Positions 27,614-36,495 of a stretch of 64,000 bases of DNA are shown one piece after another. Position 1 is the stretch's first letter; each line of letters opens with the position of its first letter. The DNA is from Streptacidiphilus sp. PB12-B1b (GTDB lineage Bacteria > Actinomycetota > Actinomycetes > Streptomycetales > Streptomycetaceae). The notes beneath the pieces are model-generated. The model was not told the DNA's origin, ran no database searches, and saw nothing but the letters and a program-made list of their open reading frames with translations. A program made the translations under genes and the position numbers. The stretch lies in contig NZ_CP048405.1 of assembly GCF_014084125.1 (NCBI RefSeq), positions 1,736,001 to 1,800,000 of the forward strand, written 5' to 3'.

Positions 27614-28690
27614 ATGCGCGCAGCAGTCCTGCACGAGACCGGCCAGGAGAAGCTCGAAGTACACGACGGGGTGGAACTCCCGGCCACCGGGCCGGGCCAG
27701 GTCCGGGTGCGGATGCGCGCCGCGAGCCTGTGCCACTCGGACCTGTCGGCGATGAGCGGCGTCCTGCCGCAGCCCGCCCCGTTCGTCCCGGGCCACGAGG
27801 GCGCGGGGGAGATCACCGAGGTCGGCGCCGACGTCGAGGGCCTGGCCGTCGGCGACCACGTGGTCGTCTGCTGGATGCCGCCCTGCGGGGCCTGTCCCAG
27901 CTGTCGGCGCGGCCAGGGCAATCTCTGCCTGGCAGGCTTCGCCACCATGGGCACGCCCAACTACCGCCACGACGGCGCCGACATCTTCGGCTTCTCCGGC
28001 ACCGGCACCTTCGCCGAGGAGTGCGTCGTCGCCTCCGGCTGCGCGGTGAAGCTGCCGGACGACGTGCCGTTCGAGATCGGCGCGCTGATCGGCTGCGGTG
28101 TCACCACCGGCGTGGGCGCGGCCGTGCACACCGCCCGGCTGGAACCGGGCTCCTCGGTGGTGGTGTTCGGCTGCGGCGGCGTCGGCATCGCCGCGATCCA
28201 GGGCGCGCGGGTCGCGGGCGCGGCGCAGATCGTCGCGGTGGACCCGGTGGCCTCGCGCCGGGCCTGGGCGCTGCGCTTCGGCGCGACCGAGGCGGTCGCC
28301 CCGGACGCCCTGGCCGAGGCGCAGCAGCGGCTGACCGGCGGCGAGGGCTTCGACTACGCCTTCGAGGTCGTCGGCCGGTCCGCGACGGTGCGCGCGGCGT
28401 ACGACGCGACCCGGCGCGGCGGCGCGCTGGTCGTGGTCGGCGCGGGAGCGATGGACGACAACGCGCAGTTCAACATGTTCGAACTGTTCTTCAACGAGAA
28501 GCGCATCCTGCCCTCGCTGTACGGGGGCGCGGACGTGCTGCGCGGCTACCGCACCGTCATCGACCTGTGGCGGGCCGGGCGGCTGGACCTGGCGGGCATG
28601 ATCACCCACCACGTCCGGCTGGAGAGCGTCAACGACGCCATCGAGCAGATGCGCACCGGCGAGGCCCTGCGCACCGTCATCGACCTCTGA
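27614..28690 (+). CDS. Zinc-dependent alcohol dehydrogenase
   Basis: The 358-residue medium-chain dehydrogenase has the catalytic zinc ligands in SLCHSDLSAM and PGHEGAGEI, the structural zinc cysteines in PPCGACPSCRRGQGNLC, and the NAD site VVVFGCGGVGIAAIQGA. It resembles class III/AdhD-type enzymes of actinobacteria. It is 51 bases after the MaoC gene in the same KstR-boxed operon with a GGGAG ribosome site. It may oxidise the terminal C26 alcohol of the sterol side chain or another alcohol; the actual substrate is inference. Confidence 0.83.
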   Translation: MRAAVLHETGQEKLEVHDGVELPATGPGQVRVRMRAASLCHSDLSAMSGVLPQPAPFVPGHEGAGEITEVGADVEGLAVGDHVVVCWMPPCGACPSCRRGQGNLCLAGFATMGTPNYRHDGADIFGFSGTGTFAEECVVASGCAVKLPDDVPFEIGALIGCGVTTGVGAAVHTARLEPGSSVVVFGCGGVGIAAIQGARVAGAAQIVAVDPVASRRAWALRFGATEAVAPDALAEAQQRLTGGEGFDYAFEVVGRSATVRAAYDATRRGGALVVVGAGAMDDNAQFNMFELFFNEKRILPSLYGGADVLRGYRTVIDLWRAGRLDLAGMITHHVRLESVNDAIEQMRTGEALRTVIDL

Positions 28691-28752
28691 GCGCCGCCAC
28701 GACCGATCCCGCCCACGCAACCGACCACCCCAACGAGCAAGGAGGCCCCGGC

Positions 28753-29709
28753 ATGAGCACCTCGCTGCAGGGCAGGACCGCCGTCGTCACCGGTGCCGGG
28801 CGCGGCCTCGGCCGGGCCGAGGCGCTGGAGCTGGCCCGGCTGGGCGCGAACGTCGTCGTCAACGACTTCGGCGCGCCCGGGCGCGACGGCAGCGGCGCGG
28901 TGTCGGCCGCGCCGGCGGACGAGACGGTCGCGGCGATCCTGGCCGAGGGCGGCAGTGCCGTCGCCCACTACGGCGACGTCGCCGACCTGGACGCGGCCCG
29001 CGAGCTGGTGGATCTGGCCGTGGACCGCTTCGGCCGGCTGGATGTGCTGGTCAACAACGCGGGCATCCTGCGCGACCGCATGGTCTTCTCCATGTCGCAG
29101 GACGAGTGGGACTCGGTCGTCCGGGTCCACCTGCGCGGCCACTTCGCCACCACCCGCGCCGCCGCCGCGCACTGGCGCGACCGGGCCAAGCAGTCGGGCG
29201 CGCCGGTGTACGGGCGGATCGTGAACACCTCCTCGGAGGCGTTCGTGGCCGGCTCGGCCGGGCAGCCCAACTACGCGGCGGCCAAGGGCGGCATCGTCGG
29301 ACTGACGCTCAGCTGCGCCTCCGCCCTGGCCCGGTACGGAGTGACCAGCAATGTGATCTGCCCGCGCGCCCGCACCCGGATGACCGAGGACGTCTTCGTC
29401 GGCTCCATGGGCGCGCCGGACCAGGGCGTGGACCCGCTCGCCCCCGAGCATGTCTCGCCGCTCGTCGGCTACCTGGCCTCACCCGCCGCGCATCACGTCA
29501 ACGGGCAGCTGTTCGTGGTCCACGGCGGCATGGTGGCCGTCCTGGGGCAGCCGCCGGTGCTGGCCAAGTTCGACGCTGCGAAGGACTTCTTCACCCCGGC
29601 CGAGCTGGACGAGCAGCTCAGCCCCTTCTACGACGCCCGCACGCCCGGCGACGGCTATGCCAACCTGTCCGTCCTCGGCCTCACCCGCGATGCGGCGAAG
29701 GGCGATTGA
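28753..29709 (+). CDS. Short-chain dehydrogenase, 3-hydroxyacyl-CoA type (Hsd4A-like)
   Basis: The 318-residue enzyme has the SDR cofactor motif TGAGRGLG, NNAG in VLVNNAGILRDRMVFSMSQ, the serine in NTSSEAFVAG and the YxxxK pair in PNYAAAKGGIVGL. The VVVNDFGAPGRDGSG segment after the second strand is typical of the MFE-2/Hsd4A branch, which oxidises (R)-3-hydroxyacyl-CoA. It is longer than usual at the C-terminus (ending FDAAKDFFTPAELDEQLSPF and beyond). A perfect AAGGAGG ribosome site precedes the ATG. It is last in the MaoC-ADH-SDR operon and should act directly after the MaoC hydratase. Confidence 0.87.
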   Translation: MSTSLQGRTAVVTGAGRGLGRAEALELARLGANVVVNDFGAPGRDGSGAVSAAPADETVAAILAEGGSAVAHYGDVADLDAARELVDLAVDRFGRLDVLVNNAGILRDRMVFSMSQDEWDSVVRVHLRGHFATTRAAAAHWRDRAKQSGAPVYGRIVNTSSEAFVAGSAGQPNYAAAKGGIVGLTLSCASALARYGVTSNVICPRARTRMTEDVFVGSMGAPDQGVDPLAPEHVSPLVGYLASPAAHHVNGQLFVVHGGMVAVLGQPPVLAKFDAAKDFFTPAELDEQLSPFYDARTPGDGYANLSVLGLTRDAAKGD

Positions 29710-29741
29710 CGGTCAGTCAGTTCATCTCGGAACGGCCAGGT

Positions 29742-29915
29742 TCAGTCGGCGCTGACGGCCCGGCGGTGGCGTCCATGGCCCGCCGGTTCGCGGCGGCCCT
29801 CGACGTCGTCGTCAGCCACCGTGCCACGGTGCCTGCCGGCGATGGCGCCGATTCCTTCGGAGCCCGGCGGGGCGTCCAGGCGGTTCTCAGTGATGTCGGT
29901 GAGGGCATCGGACAT
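29742..29915 (-). CDS. Putative small hydrophilic protein (57 residues)
   Basis: The frame begins MSDALTDITENRLDAPPGSE and is rich in Asp, Glu, Arg and Gly, with no signal or membrane segment. About 84% of its codons end in G or C, which suits a real gene in this genome. A GGAGAAG stretch lies ten bases before the ATG. It does not match a family I recognise. It faces the convergent SDR gene. An 8-base periodic repeat lies upstream of it. Confidence 0.4.
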   Translation of the reverse strand: MSDALTDITENRLDAPPGSEGIGAIAGRHRGTVADDDVEGRREPAGHGRHRRAVSAD

Positions 29916-29942
29916 GAGAGTCGTCTTCTCCGTCTGTGTCTG

Positions 29943-29998
29943 TCGGTCGATACGTCGATACGTCGGTATGCGGGTACGTCGGCATGCGGGTACGGCCA
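29943..29998. repeat. Degenerate 8-base periodic repeat
   Basis: Successive octamers read TCGGTCGA, TACGTCGA, TACGTCGG, TATGCGGG, TACGTCGG, CATGCGGG, TACGGCCA. The unit TACGTCGG-YATGCGGG is present twice in tandem at 29959-29974 and 29975-29990. It lies in the 434-base gap between the SDR and the prolyl oligopeptidase, upstream of the small leftward frame at 29742-29915. The rest of the gap shows nothing recognisable. Confidence 0.7.
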
Positions 29999-30143
29999 TG
30001 GATGCCGGGCGCGCGCGGAGCCCGCCCCGCCACGGCGTGAGGAGTTGTCACCCTATGACAGTTCATCTGCCCCATGCGCACCATATTCAATCAAGGCCCT
30101 CGGAACAGGCGGTCGGACCGAGCCCTCGGAACGGGCCCTCGGA

Positions 30144-32516
30144 TCAGGTCGTCCGCCCTGTGCGCAGGAAGCTCGCCAGCAGTTCGTTCAGCACCGGGCC
30201 GGACTCCTCCGCCAGCACCTCGTGCCCCGCCCCGGCCGCCTCCACATAGCGGAAGTCCGCGCCCTCGCTGCGCCCCATCCGCAGCAGCTCCTCGCGCAGC
30301 GTCCGCGACTGCCCGACCGGCACCACCTCGTCCCGGTCGCCGTGCACCACCAGCAGCGGGGCGGTCAGCCGGTGGCACAGCCGCAGGACGTCCCGGGGGC
30401 CGCGCCCGTCGCCGGGCTCCTGCGCCCCGCCCATCCGGGTGGTCAGCGACTGCACCCCGGGCGTCGCCTCCTGCATCAGCCGCGCGCCCGACAGGAACGG
30501 CGCGACCACCGCGCAGCGCGCCACCAGCGCCGGCGAGGAGCAGGCCGCGAGCAGCGCCAGGAACGCCCCGTAGCTCACCCCGAAGAGTGACGCCGGTTCG
30601 AGCCCGAGGGCGACGCGGTGCCCGCTGACGCTGGTCAGCAGCGCCAGCACGTCGTCCAGGTCGGGCCCGCCCCAGGCGTCCTGAAGCGCCTGCGCGTGCT
30701 CGACGCCGTAGCCGGTGGAGCCGCGCTGGTTGGGCGCGACCACCGACAGGCCCTCGGCGGCCATCCGTTGCAGCGTCGGATCGAACTCCATCCGCCAGGC
30801 GTCGGCCGGGCCGCCGTGCAGCGCCAGCACCAGGTGCTGGGCCGTCAGCCAGCTGTCCCCGCCGTACACCACCGCCTCCAGTCGGCCGGCCGCGCCGGCC
30901 AGTTCGCAGGTCCGCGCGGGGTGCCAGCGGCCGCCCTCGCTCGGCGCGGAGCTGCCGTCCAGCCGCCAGCCGGGCCGGGTGGGCCGCAGCTCCCGCACCG
31001 AGCCGCCCTTGGGCATCCGGCGCAGCAGGCTGTTCATCCCGGCCGAGCCGCCCTGCAACGGCGCCAGCCGCAGCGGCATGGTCGGCGTCGGACGCTCCTC
31101 CGGCGGCTCCTCCCGCAGCCGGTCCACATCGATCGTCGCCATGCCGGCCGGGTGGTCGGGCGCGGAGTACGGGACGCGCAGCCCGGCCGGGGACCAGTGG
31201 GCGAGACCGCCCATCCGCCCGGGCGGCACCGGCAGCGGCTCACAGCGGCCCTCGGCGGGACGCCACAGCGCCAGCGAGGAGCTCGCGCCCCAGTCGCACT
31301 GCAACGCCACCCGCAGTTCGGCCGCCGGGGTCGCCGGATCGGCGGGCGGCTCGATCGCCACCGGCCGCAGGAAGCGCTGCGACCGGTGCAGGCAGTCGGG
31401 GAACCGCAGCGGCTGGTCGCCGCCGAGCACGCCCCACCCCAGCCGGTCCTCCCCGGCGGCGTCGCTGCGGACGATGATCAGACCGGTGCCGGGGTCGGCC
31501 GCGACCAGGCGGTCATTGCTGCCGGGGGCCAGCTCCAGCAGCGGGCTGAGCACCCCGGTGGCCAGATCCAGCGCGACGGACTTCACCACCGGCCCGTGCT
31601 TGCCCCGGCGCACGTGGTCCAGCGCCAGCATCCGCCCGCCCCGGTCCAGCCACACGCCGCCCCCGGCCAGCCCGGAGAACTCCGCCACCTGCTGCGGCCC
31701 GGCACCGTCGGCGCTGATCAGCCACACCGAGGTGACCGAGCGCTGGTCCGTGCCCAGAGCCACGGCGACCGGCGCGCCGGGCTCGGCGGCGGGCAGCGCC
31801 AGCAGCCGCAGGCCGGGCAGGTGCAGCGTCCCGGCGCCGGTCTCGTACACCGCCGGAAGGCCGCCGCCCCCGGCCTGCCCGCCGCTCTGCCCGGCCTGGC
31901 CGCCGCCGGGGGGTGCGGTGCCCGGGCCGGTCCAGGTGTAGGCGGCGCGGACCACCAGCTCCTGCCGCCCCTCCCGGTGGCGGCAGATCAGGACCCGCCC
32001 GTCCTGCAGCGAGATCAGCTGCGAGCGCAGGCTCTCCGGCGCCGAGCCCTCCGCCGACCCCTCGCCCCCGGCACCGCCGCCACCACCACCCGCACCGCCC
32101 CCGGCCGCACCGCCCCAGGCACCGCCGCCGCCACCGACGCCGAAGCCGCCACCGCCACCGAAGCCGCCACCGCCACCGCCCCCCGCGCCGAGCACCAGCG
32201 GCACCGGCACCGCCACCCCGCCGCCGCCCGCTCCGGCCCCCGCCGCAGCGCCGCCCGCCGCTCCGGCTCCCGCTCCGGCCCCGCCCCCGGCCGCCGCAGC
32301 ACCGGCGTCCGCTCCCCGGCCCAGCCACCAGCTTTCCGGGTACCAGCCGCTGTCCCCGGTCGTCGCCAGGCAGGCCGCGAACGCCCCGTCCGCCGAGAAG
32401 GTGAAGCCCAGCCGCCGCAGCACCGGCGCGTAGACGTGCCTCGGCGGCGGCAGCGTGCCCACCAGCGTCAGCGGCGGCGTGGGCTCCGGCGTCAGCGGGA
32501 GAGGTGTCATGGTCAT
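30144..32516 (-). CDS. S9-family prolyl oligopeptidase-like hydrolase with glycine-rich insert
   Basis: The protein has 790 residues. A beta-propeller-like N-terminal part precedes an alpha/beta hydrolase domain with the triad Ser in SLFGVSYGAFLALLAAC, Asp in VVHGDRDEVVPVGQS and His in EAAGAGHEVLAEESG; ALHGGPADAW gives the oxyanion region. The unusual feature is a run of about 90 residues of almost pure Gly and Ala near residues 75-165, placed where the first propeller blades should be. The family normally lacks it. The ATG at 32514-32516 is supported only weakly (GGTGAG ten bases upstream); a start at 32508-32510 is also possible. It faces the Nif3 gene head to head. Confidence 0.8.
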   Translation of the reverse strand: MTMTPLPLTPEPTPPLTLVGTLPPPRHVYAPVLRRLGFTFSADGAFAACLATTGDSGWYPESWWLGRGADAGAAAAGGGAGAGAGAAGGAAAGAGAGGGGVAVPVPLVLGAGGGGGGGFGGGGGFGVGGGGGAWGGAAGGGAGGGGGGAGGEGSAEGSAPESLRSQLISLQDGRVLICRHREGRQELVVRAAYTWTGPGTAPPGGGQAGQSGGQAGGGGLPAVYETGAGTLHLPGLRLLALPAAEPGAPVAVALGTDQRSVTSVWLISADGAGPQQVAEFSGLAGGGVWLDRGGRMLALDHVRRGKHGPVVKSVALDLATGVLSPLLELAPGSNDRLVAADPGTGLIIVRSDAAGEDRLGWGVLGGDQPLRFPDCLHRSQRFLRPVAIEPPADPATPAAELRVALQCDWGASSSLALWRPAEGRCEPLPVPPGRMGGLAHWSPAGLRVPYSAPDHPAGMATIDVDRLREEPPEERPTPTMPLRLAPLQGGSAGMNSLLRRMPKGGSVRELRPTRPGWRLDGSSAPSEGGRWHPARTCELAGAAGRLEAVVYGGDSWLTAQHLVLALHGGPADAWRMEFDPTLQRMAAEGLSVVAPNQRGSTGYGVEHAQALQDAWGGPDLDDVLALLTSVSGHRVALGLEPASLFGVSYGAFLALLAACSSPALVARCAVVAPFLSGARLMQEATPGVQSLTTRMGGAQEPGDGRGPRDVLRLCHRLTAPLLVVHGDRDEVVPVGQSRTLREELLRMGRSEGADFRYVEAAGAGHEVLAEESGPVLNELLASFLRTGRTT

Positions 32517-32774
32517 GGAGTAGCTCACCACCGAGAGATAGGAGGCCAGGGGCCGCAGCGGTCCTCGGCCGGATGCGCACGGGAAAGGCGAGGGCACCGG
32601 CGCCCCCCGTCGCACCAACAGACGCTACTTACGTCACCCGCACCACCCGAACGGATCGATGACCCTTCACTCATAAGGGTGAGGAGGCCGCGCGGCCCTC
32701 CCGGACGGTTGCCGCGCCCCCGTCCGCCGACCCACCGGTCGGATCGCCCCTGGAAACTTCGGTAAAGTCGACGG

Positions 32775-33611
32775 GTGCCGATCCTTTCCGACGTCCGACG
32801 CCTCCTCGACGAGCTGTACCCGCCCGCGCGAGCCGAATCCTGGGACGCCGTCGGCCTGGTGTGCGGCGATCCGGACGCCGAGGTACGACGGGTGCTGTTC
32901 GCCGTCGACCCGGTGCAGCCGGTGGCCGACGAGGCCGTGGCCTGGGGCGCCGACCTGCTGGTCACGCACCACCCGCTCTACCTGCGCGGCACCACCACAG
33001 TCGCCGCCGACAGCTTCAAGGGCCGGGTCGTGCACACCCTGATCAAGCACGACGTCGGGCTCCTCGTCGCCCACACCAACGCCGACTCCGCCGACCCAGG
33101 CGTCTCCGACGCCCTCGCCGAGGCCCTCGGCCTGCGGATCACCGGCCCGATCGTCCCCGACCCCACCGACCCGGCCGGACGCCGGGGCCACGGCCGGATC
33201 GGCGAGCTGGAGCAGGCCGAGCCGCTCTCCGCCTTCGCCGCCCGGGTCGCCGCCGGGCTGCCCGCCACCGCCCAAGGCGTCCGCGCGGCCGGCGACCCCG
33301 ACCGGCCCGTCCGCCGGGTCGCGGTCGCCGGGGGCTCCGGCGACTCCTTCTTCGACGCCGTCCGGGCCAGCGGCGTGGACGCCTACGTCACCGCCGACCT
33401 GCGCCACCACCCCGCCTCCGAGGCCCGCGAGGCCGGCCCGCTCGCCCTGGTGGACGCCGCGCACTGGGCCACCGAGTGGCCCTGGCTGCGCAGCGCCGAA
33501 CGCGAACTGCTCGCCGCCGCCGAGAAGCACGGCTGGGCCCTGGAAACCCGCGTGTCCCACCAGGTCACCGACCCCTGGACGCTGCACGCCCCGATGACCG
33601 CAAACCGTTGA
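32775..33611 (+). CDS. Nif3-like dinuclear metal centre protein (DUF34)
   Basis: The 278-residue protein has the metal ligands expected of the family: LLVTHHPLYLRG, VAHTNADSADPGVSDALAEA and, near the C-terminus, ALVDAAHWATEWPWL with His and Glu. It is suggested to act as a GTP cyclohydrolase I type 2-like or metal-handling protein; its true role is not settled in the literature. It is followed 28 bases later by the zinc-ribbon gene and then the RNase H/phosphatase gene, a gene order widely kept in Streptomyces. The GTG start is used. Confidence 0.85.
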   Translation: MPILSDVRRLLDELYPPARAESWDAVGLVCGDPDAEVRRVLFAVDPVQPVADEAVAWGADLLVTHHPLYLRGTTTVAADSFKGRVVHTLIKHDVGLLVAHTNADSADPGVSDALAEALGLRITGPIVPDPTDPAGRRGHGRIGELEQAEPLSAFAARVAAGLPATAQGVRAAGDPDRPVRRVAVAGGSGDSFFDAVRASGVDAYVTADLRHHPASEAREAGPLALVDAAHWATEWPWLRSAERELLAAAEKHGWALETRVSHQVTDPWTLHAPMTANR

Positions 33612-33639
33612 ACCTCGACGTACACCCAAGGAGCACCCC

Positions 33640-34383
33640 CTGAACGCCGCGCCCGCCGACCAGATCCGCCTGCTCGACCTCCAGGCCCTCGACTCCCGCC
33701 TCGACCAGCTCGCCCACCGCCGGGACACCCTCCCCGAGCACGCCGAGATCCAGCAGCGCAGCACCGACCTGACCGAGCTGCGCTCGCTCACCGTCGCCGC
33801 CGAGACCCAGCTCAGCGACACCAAGCGCGAGCTGGTCAAGGCCGAGCAGGACGTCGACCAGGTCAGCTCCCGCGCCGCCCGCAACAAGGAGCGTATGGAC
33901 TCCGGCGCCGTGACCTCCGCCAAGGACCTCGCCAACATGCAGCACGAGGTCGGCGCCCTGGCCAAGCGCCAGAGCGACCTGGAGGACATCGTCCTGGAGA
34001 TCATGGAGCGGCTGGAGTCCGCGCAGACCCGGGTCGTCGAGATGACCGCCCGCCGCGACGACGCCGCCCACAGCACCGCCGAGGCCGAGGCCCGCCGCGA
34101 CGCCGCGATCGCCGAGATCGACGCCGAGGCCGCCAAGGTCACCCGCGAGCGCGAGACCGTCGCCGCCGTCATCCCGGCCGACCTGATGAAGCTCTACACC
34201 AAGCTCCGCCAGACCCAGGGCGGCACCGGCGCGGCCCGGCTGTTCCAGCGCCGCTGCGAGGGCTGCCGGGTCGAGCTCAGCATCACCGACCTGCGCGCGG
34301 TCCGCTCCGCCGCGCCGGACGAGGTGCTGCGCTGCGAGAACTGCAGCCGCATCCTGATCCGCACCTCGGACTCCGGTCTGTAG
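33640..34383 (+). CDS. C4-type zinc-ribbon coiled-coil protein (CTG start)
   Basis: The 247-residue protein begins NAAPADQIRLLDLQALDSRL, continues as a long coiled coil (about residues 20-190) and ends in a zinc ribbon: RRCEGCRVELS and RCENCSRILIR give the four cysteines. The family is thought to bind nucleic acid or the ribosome. No ATG, GTG or TTG stands at the conserved N-terminus. The only candidate is CTG at 33640-33642, six bases after an AAGGAG ribosome site at 33628-33633. An internal ATG at 33895 would discard a third of the coiled coil. Confidence 0.82.
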   Translation: MNAAPADQIRLLDLQALDSRLDQLAHRRDTLPEHAEIQQRSTDLTELRSLTVAAETQLSDTKRELVKAEQDVDQVSSRAARNKERMDSGAVTSAKDLANMQHEVGALAKRQSDLEDIVLEIMERLESAQTRVVEMTARRDDAAHSTAEAEARRDAAIAEIDAEAAKVTRERETVAAVIPADLMKLYTKLRQTQGGTGAARLFQRRCEGCRVELSITDLRAVRSAAPDEVLRCENCSRILIRTSDSGL

Positions 34384-34396
34384 GCGGACGGCGGAC

Positions 34397-35155
34397 ATGG
34401 CCACCCGACGGTTCAGCATCGAGGCGGACGGCGGCTCCCGGGGCAACCCGGGGCCCGCCGGGTACGGCGCGACCGGAGCCGGGACGGCGAGCACGGGCTC
34501 GTCCGGCGTGGGCTGGGGCGCGGCGGCCGACCTCGGCACCCCCAGCACCTTCGTCCTGCTGCGCCACGGCGAGACCGCGCTCACCCCCGAGAAGCGGTTC
34601 TCCGGCAGCGGCGGCAGCGACCCCGAACTGTCCGGCCGCGGCCGCGCCCAGGCCGAGCAGGCCGCCGAGGCCCTCGCCGCGCGCGGCGACATCCAGGCCG
34701 TCGTCAGCTCGCCGCTGCTCCGCTGCCGCCAGACCGCCCAGGCCGTCGCCGACCGGCTCGGCCTCGACGTCGCCATCGACGAGGGCCTGCGGGAGACCGA
34801 CTTCGGCGCGTTCGAGGGGCTGACCTTCGCCGAGGCCAAGCAGCGCCACGCCGCCGAGCTGGACGCCTGGCTGGCCTCCGCCGACACCGCACCCCCCGGC
34901 GGCGAGAGCTTCACCACCGTCGGCCACCGGGTCGCCGCCGCCCGCGACCGGCTCCTGGCACACCACCCGGGGCGGACGATCCTGCTCGTCTCGCACGTCA
35001 CACCGATCAAGACCCTGGTCCAACTGGCCCTGGGAGCCCCACCGGAGTCCCTGTTCCGAATGGAACTCTCAGCAGCCGCCCTCTGCACCGTCCAGTACTA
35101 CACCGACGGCAACGCCTCCCTCCGCACCTTCAACAACACCTCCCACCTGCACTGA
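34397..35155 (+). CDS. RNase HI / acid phosphatase (CobC-like) protein with RNase H domain largely deleted
   Basis: The protein has 252 residues. In actinobacteria this gene usually encodes an RNase HI domain of about 140 residues, a linker, and a histidine phosphatase. Here only the first strand and the DGGSRGNPGPAGYG motif of RNase HI remain (residues 10-25). A Gly/Ser/Ala-rich linker follows at once, then the phosphatase domain: FVLLRHGETALT, SSPLLRCRQTAQAVADRLGL, ETDFGAFEGLTFAEA and LLVSHVTPIKTL. The other RNase H catalytic residues are absent, so only the phosphatase (alpha-ribazole phosphatase-like) activity is expected. The frame is intact throughout. Confidence 0.8.
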   Translation: MATRRFSIEADGGSRGNPGPAGYGATGAGTASTGSSGVGWGAAADLGTPSTFVLLRHGETALTPEKRFSGSGGSDPELSGRGRAQAEQAAEALAARGDIQAVVSSPLLRCRQTAQAVADRLGLDVAIDEGLRETDFGAFEGLTFAEAKQRHAAELDAWLASADTAPPGGESFTTVGHRVAAARDRLLAHHPGRTILLVSHVTPIKTLVQLALGAPPESLFRMELSAAALCTVQYYTDGNASLRTFNNTSHLH

Positions 35156-35567
35156 CCCCCACCCCCGCCCGACACCCGCCCGTGCATGCACCCGCCCGCA
35201 CCTGCGCCCGAGCGAGCGCCATCCACGGCGTAATCACGCCCGCTTGCCTGCGCTCCGCGCGGCACCGGGCCTGCGCACAGTCCCACCGCCTGCGCCCTCG
35301 CGCCTGAGCTGCCCCACGTCCGCTCGGTTCCACCTGCTCGCGCTCAGCGCCCGCGTGGCTGCGCGCCTGCGTCCCCGCGCCCGAGCGCGGCCACCCACCT
35401 GCGCCAGCCGTACCTATCCGCCAGCCCGCGCCCGAGCGGCCATCTGCCCGCGTCAGCCCCGACCGCTTGCGCCCCCGCCCGAGCGGCCTCCGCCCTCCTA
35501 CCCACACTCGGTGCCCAGCGCCCAGCGCGAACGCCGACCCACGCCGGGCCAGCTGGGCCGCCCCCGC
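35156..35567. other. Gene-free spacer with repeated GCGCCCGAGCG words
   Basis: No convincing gene is found in this 412-base stretch. It contains four copies of a CGCCCGAGCG word (near 35207, 35378, 35429 and 35480) in an otherwise C-rich sequence with no codon bias. Confidence 0.5.
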
Positions 35568-36359
35568 CTACAGCTCGTCGACGACCACGTCCAGCGCCCA
35601 CGGCTTCCCCGCCGCCGGGGCGGCTGCCTCGACCGTGTACTTCAACTCCCGCAGGGCCTCGGTCAGTTCGGCGGGCGACTGCGGCTGCGCGTCCGCCTCC
35701 AGCAGGTCGCGGACGATCCGGCCCTTGGTGGCCTTGTTGAAGTGGCTCACCACGGACCGCTTGGTCACCCCGTCCACCACCCGTTCGTGCAGCACCCGTA
35801 CCGTCGCCGTCCGCGCAGCGACCTCCCCGGCGGGCTTCCACAGCGCCGCGTACGCCGACGACCGCAGGTCCAGCACCAGGCCGGTGGCCAACCCCGGCAT
35901 CACCTCGGCCATCGGCCCGCGCCAGTGGCCGGACAGCGCGCCCAGCTTCGGCAGCCGCACCCCGCCCGAGCAGCGGTACGCCGGGATCGGGTCGCCGATC
36001 CGCACGGCGCCCCACAGGCCGGAGAACACCAGCAGTGACTCCTCCGCACGGGCGTACGCGGCGGCGTCCAGCGTGGCCAGGCCCAGCGCGTCGTACAGCA
36101 CGCCGGTGTACAGCCGGCCGGCGGGCAGCGTCGGCGCGGTGCGCAGCCCGGCGTTGCGGGCCAGCTCCCCACGCAGGCCGGGGGAGAGGCCGAGCACGGC
36201 CGAGGCGGTGTCGGGATCGCCCGTGCACAGCGTCACCAGCTCGGTCAGCGCCCGCTCCCGCGCCGGGTTCAGCCCCGGCAGGGAGAGCGCGTCCAGCGCC
36301 AGCGGCGCCCCCGCCTCCGGCGCGGCCTTACCCTCGGACGGCGGCAACAGCACCAGCAC
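35568..36359 (-). CDS. yaaA: YaaA family peroxide-response protein (DUF328/UPF0246)
   Basis: The 263-residue protein has the family start LVLLPPSEGKA, then SLPGLNPARERALTEL, YTGVLYDALGLATL, LLVFSGLWGAVRIGDPIPAY and a C-terminal VSHFNKATKGRIVRDLLE. E. coli YaaA limits intracellular iron damage under hydrogen peroxide and binds DNA. The GTG at 36357-36359 is nine bases from GGGAGA. A longer upstream reading was rejected because it runs into sequence opposite the RNB gene promoter. It is divergent from the RNB ribonuclease gene. Confidence 0.85.
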   Translation of the reverse strand: MLVLLPPSEGKAAPEAGAPLALDALSLPGLNPARERALTELVTLCTGDPDTASAVLGLSPGLRGELARNAGLRTAPTLPAGRLYTGVLYDALGLATLDAAAYARAEESLLVFSGLWGAVRIGDPIPAYRCSGGVRLPKLGALSGHWRGPMAEVMPGLATGLVLDLRSSAYAALWKPAGEVAARTATVRVLHERVVDGVTKRSVVSHFNKATKGRIVRDLLEADAQPQSPAELTEALRELKYTVEAAAPAAGKPWALDVVVDEL

Positions 36360-36495
36360 AGCGGTTCTCCCTCGGTGTACGGACGTCTGCGAACACCCTA
36401 CGGAGCCGCGCACCCGGAAGGAAAACGCCCGCCACCCCCCTCTCACCTGCCGAGCACCCGGGGCGCGCCGCTCCCCGTCGCCGTAGGCTGCCCCC

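Noticed and set aside
25097-28720. Leftward open frame of 1207 codons
   Set aside because: It is antisense to four genes with clear domains and has no recognisable protein character.
29706-29720. Further CTGAC-N5-GTCAG-like site (TTGACGGTCAGTCAG)
   Set aside because: It overlaps the SDR stop codon and does not precede a gene start, so an operator role is unlikely.
35130-35507. Leftward frame in the spacer after the phosphatase gene
   Set aside because: It has no ribosome site or domain, and the region is made of C-rich repeats.
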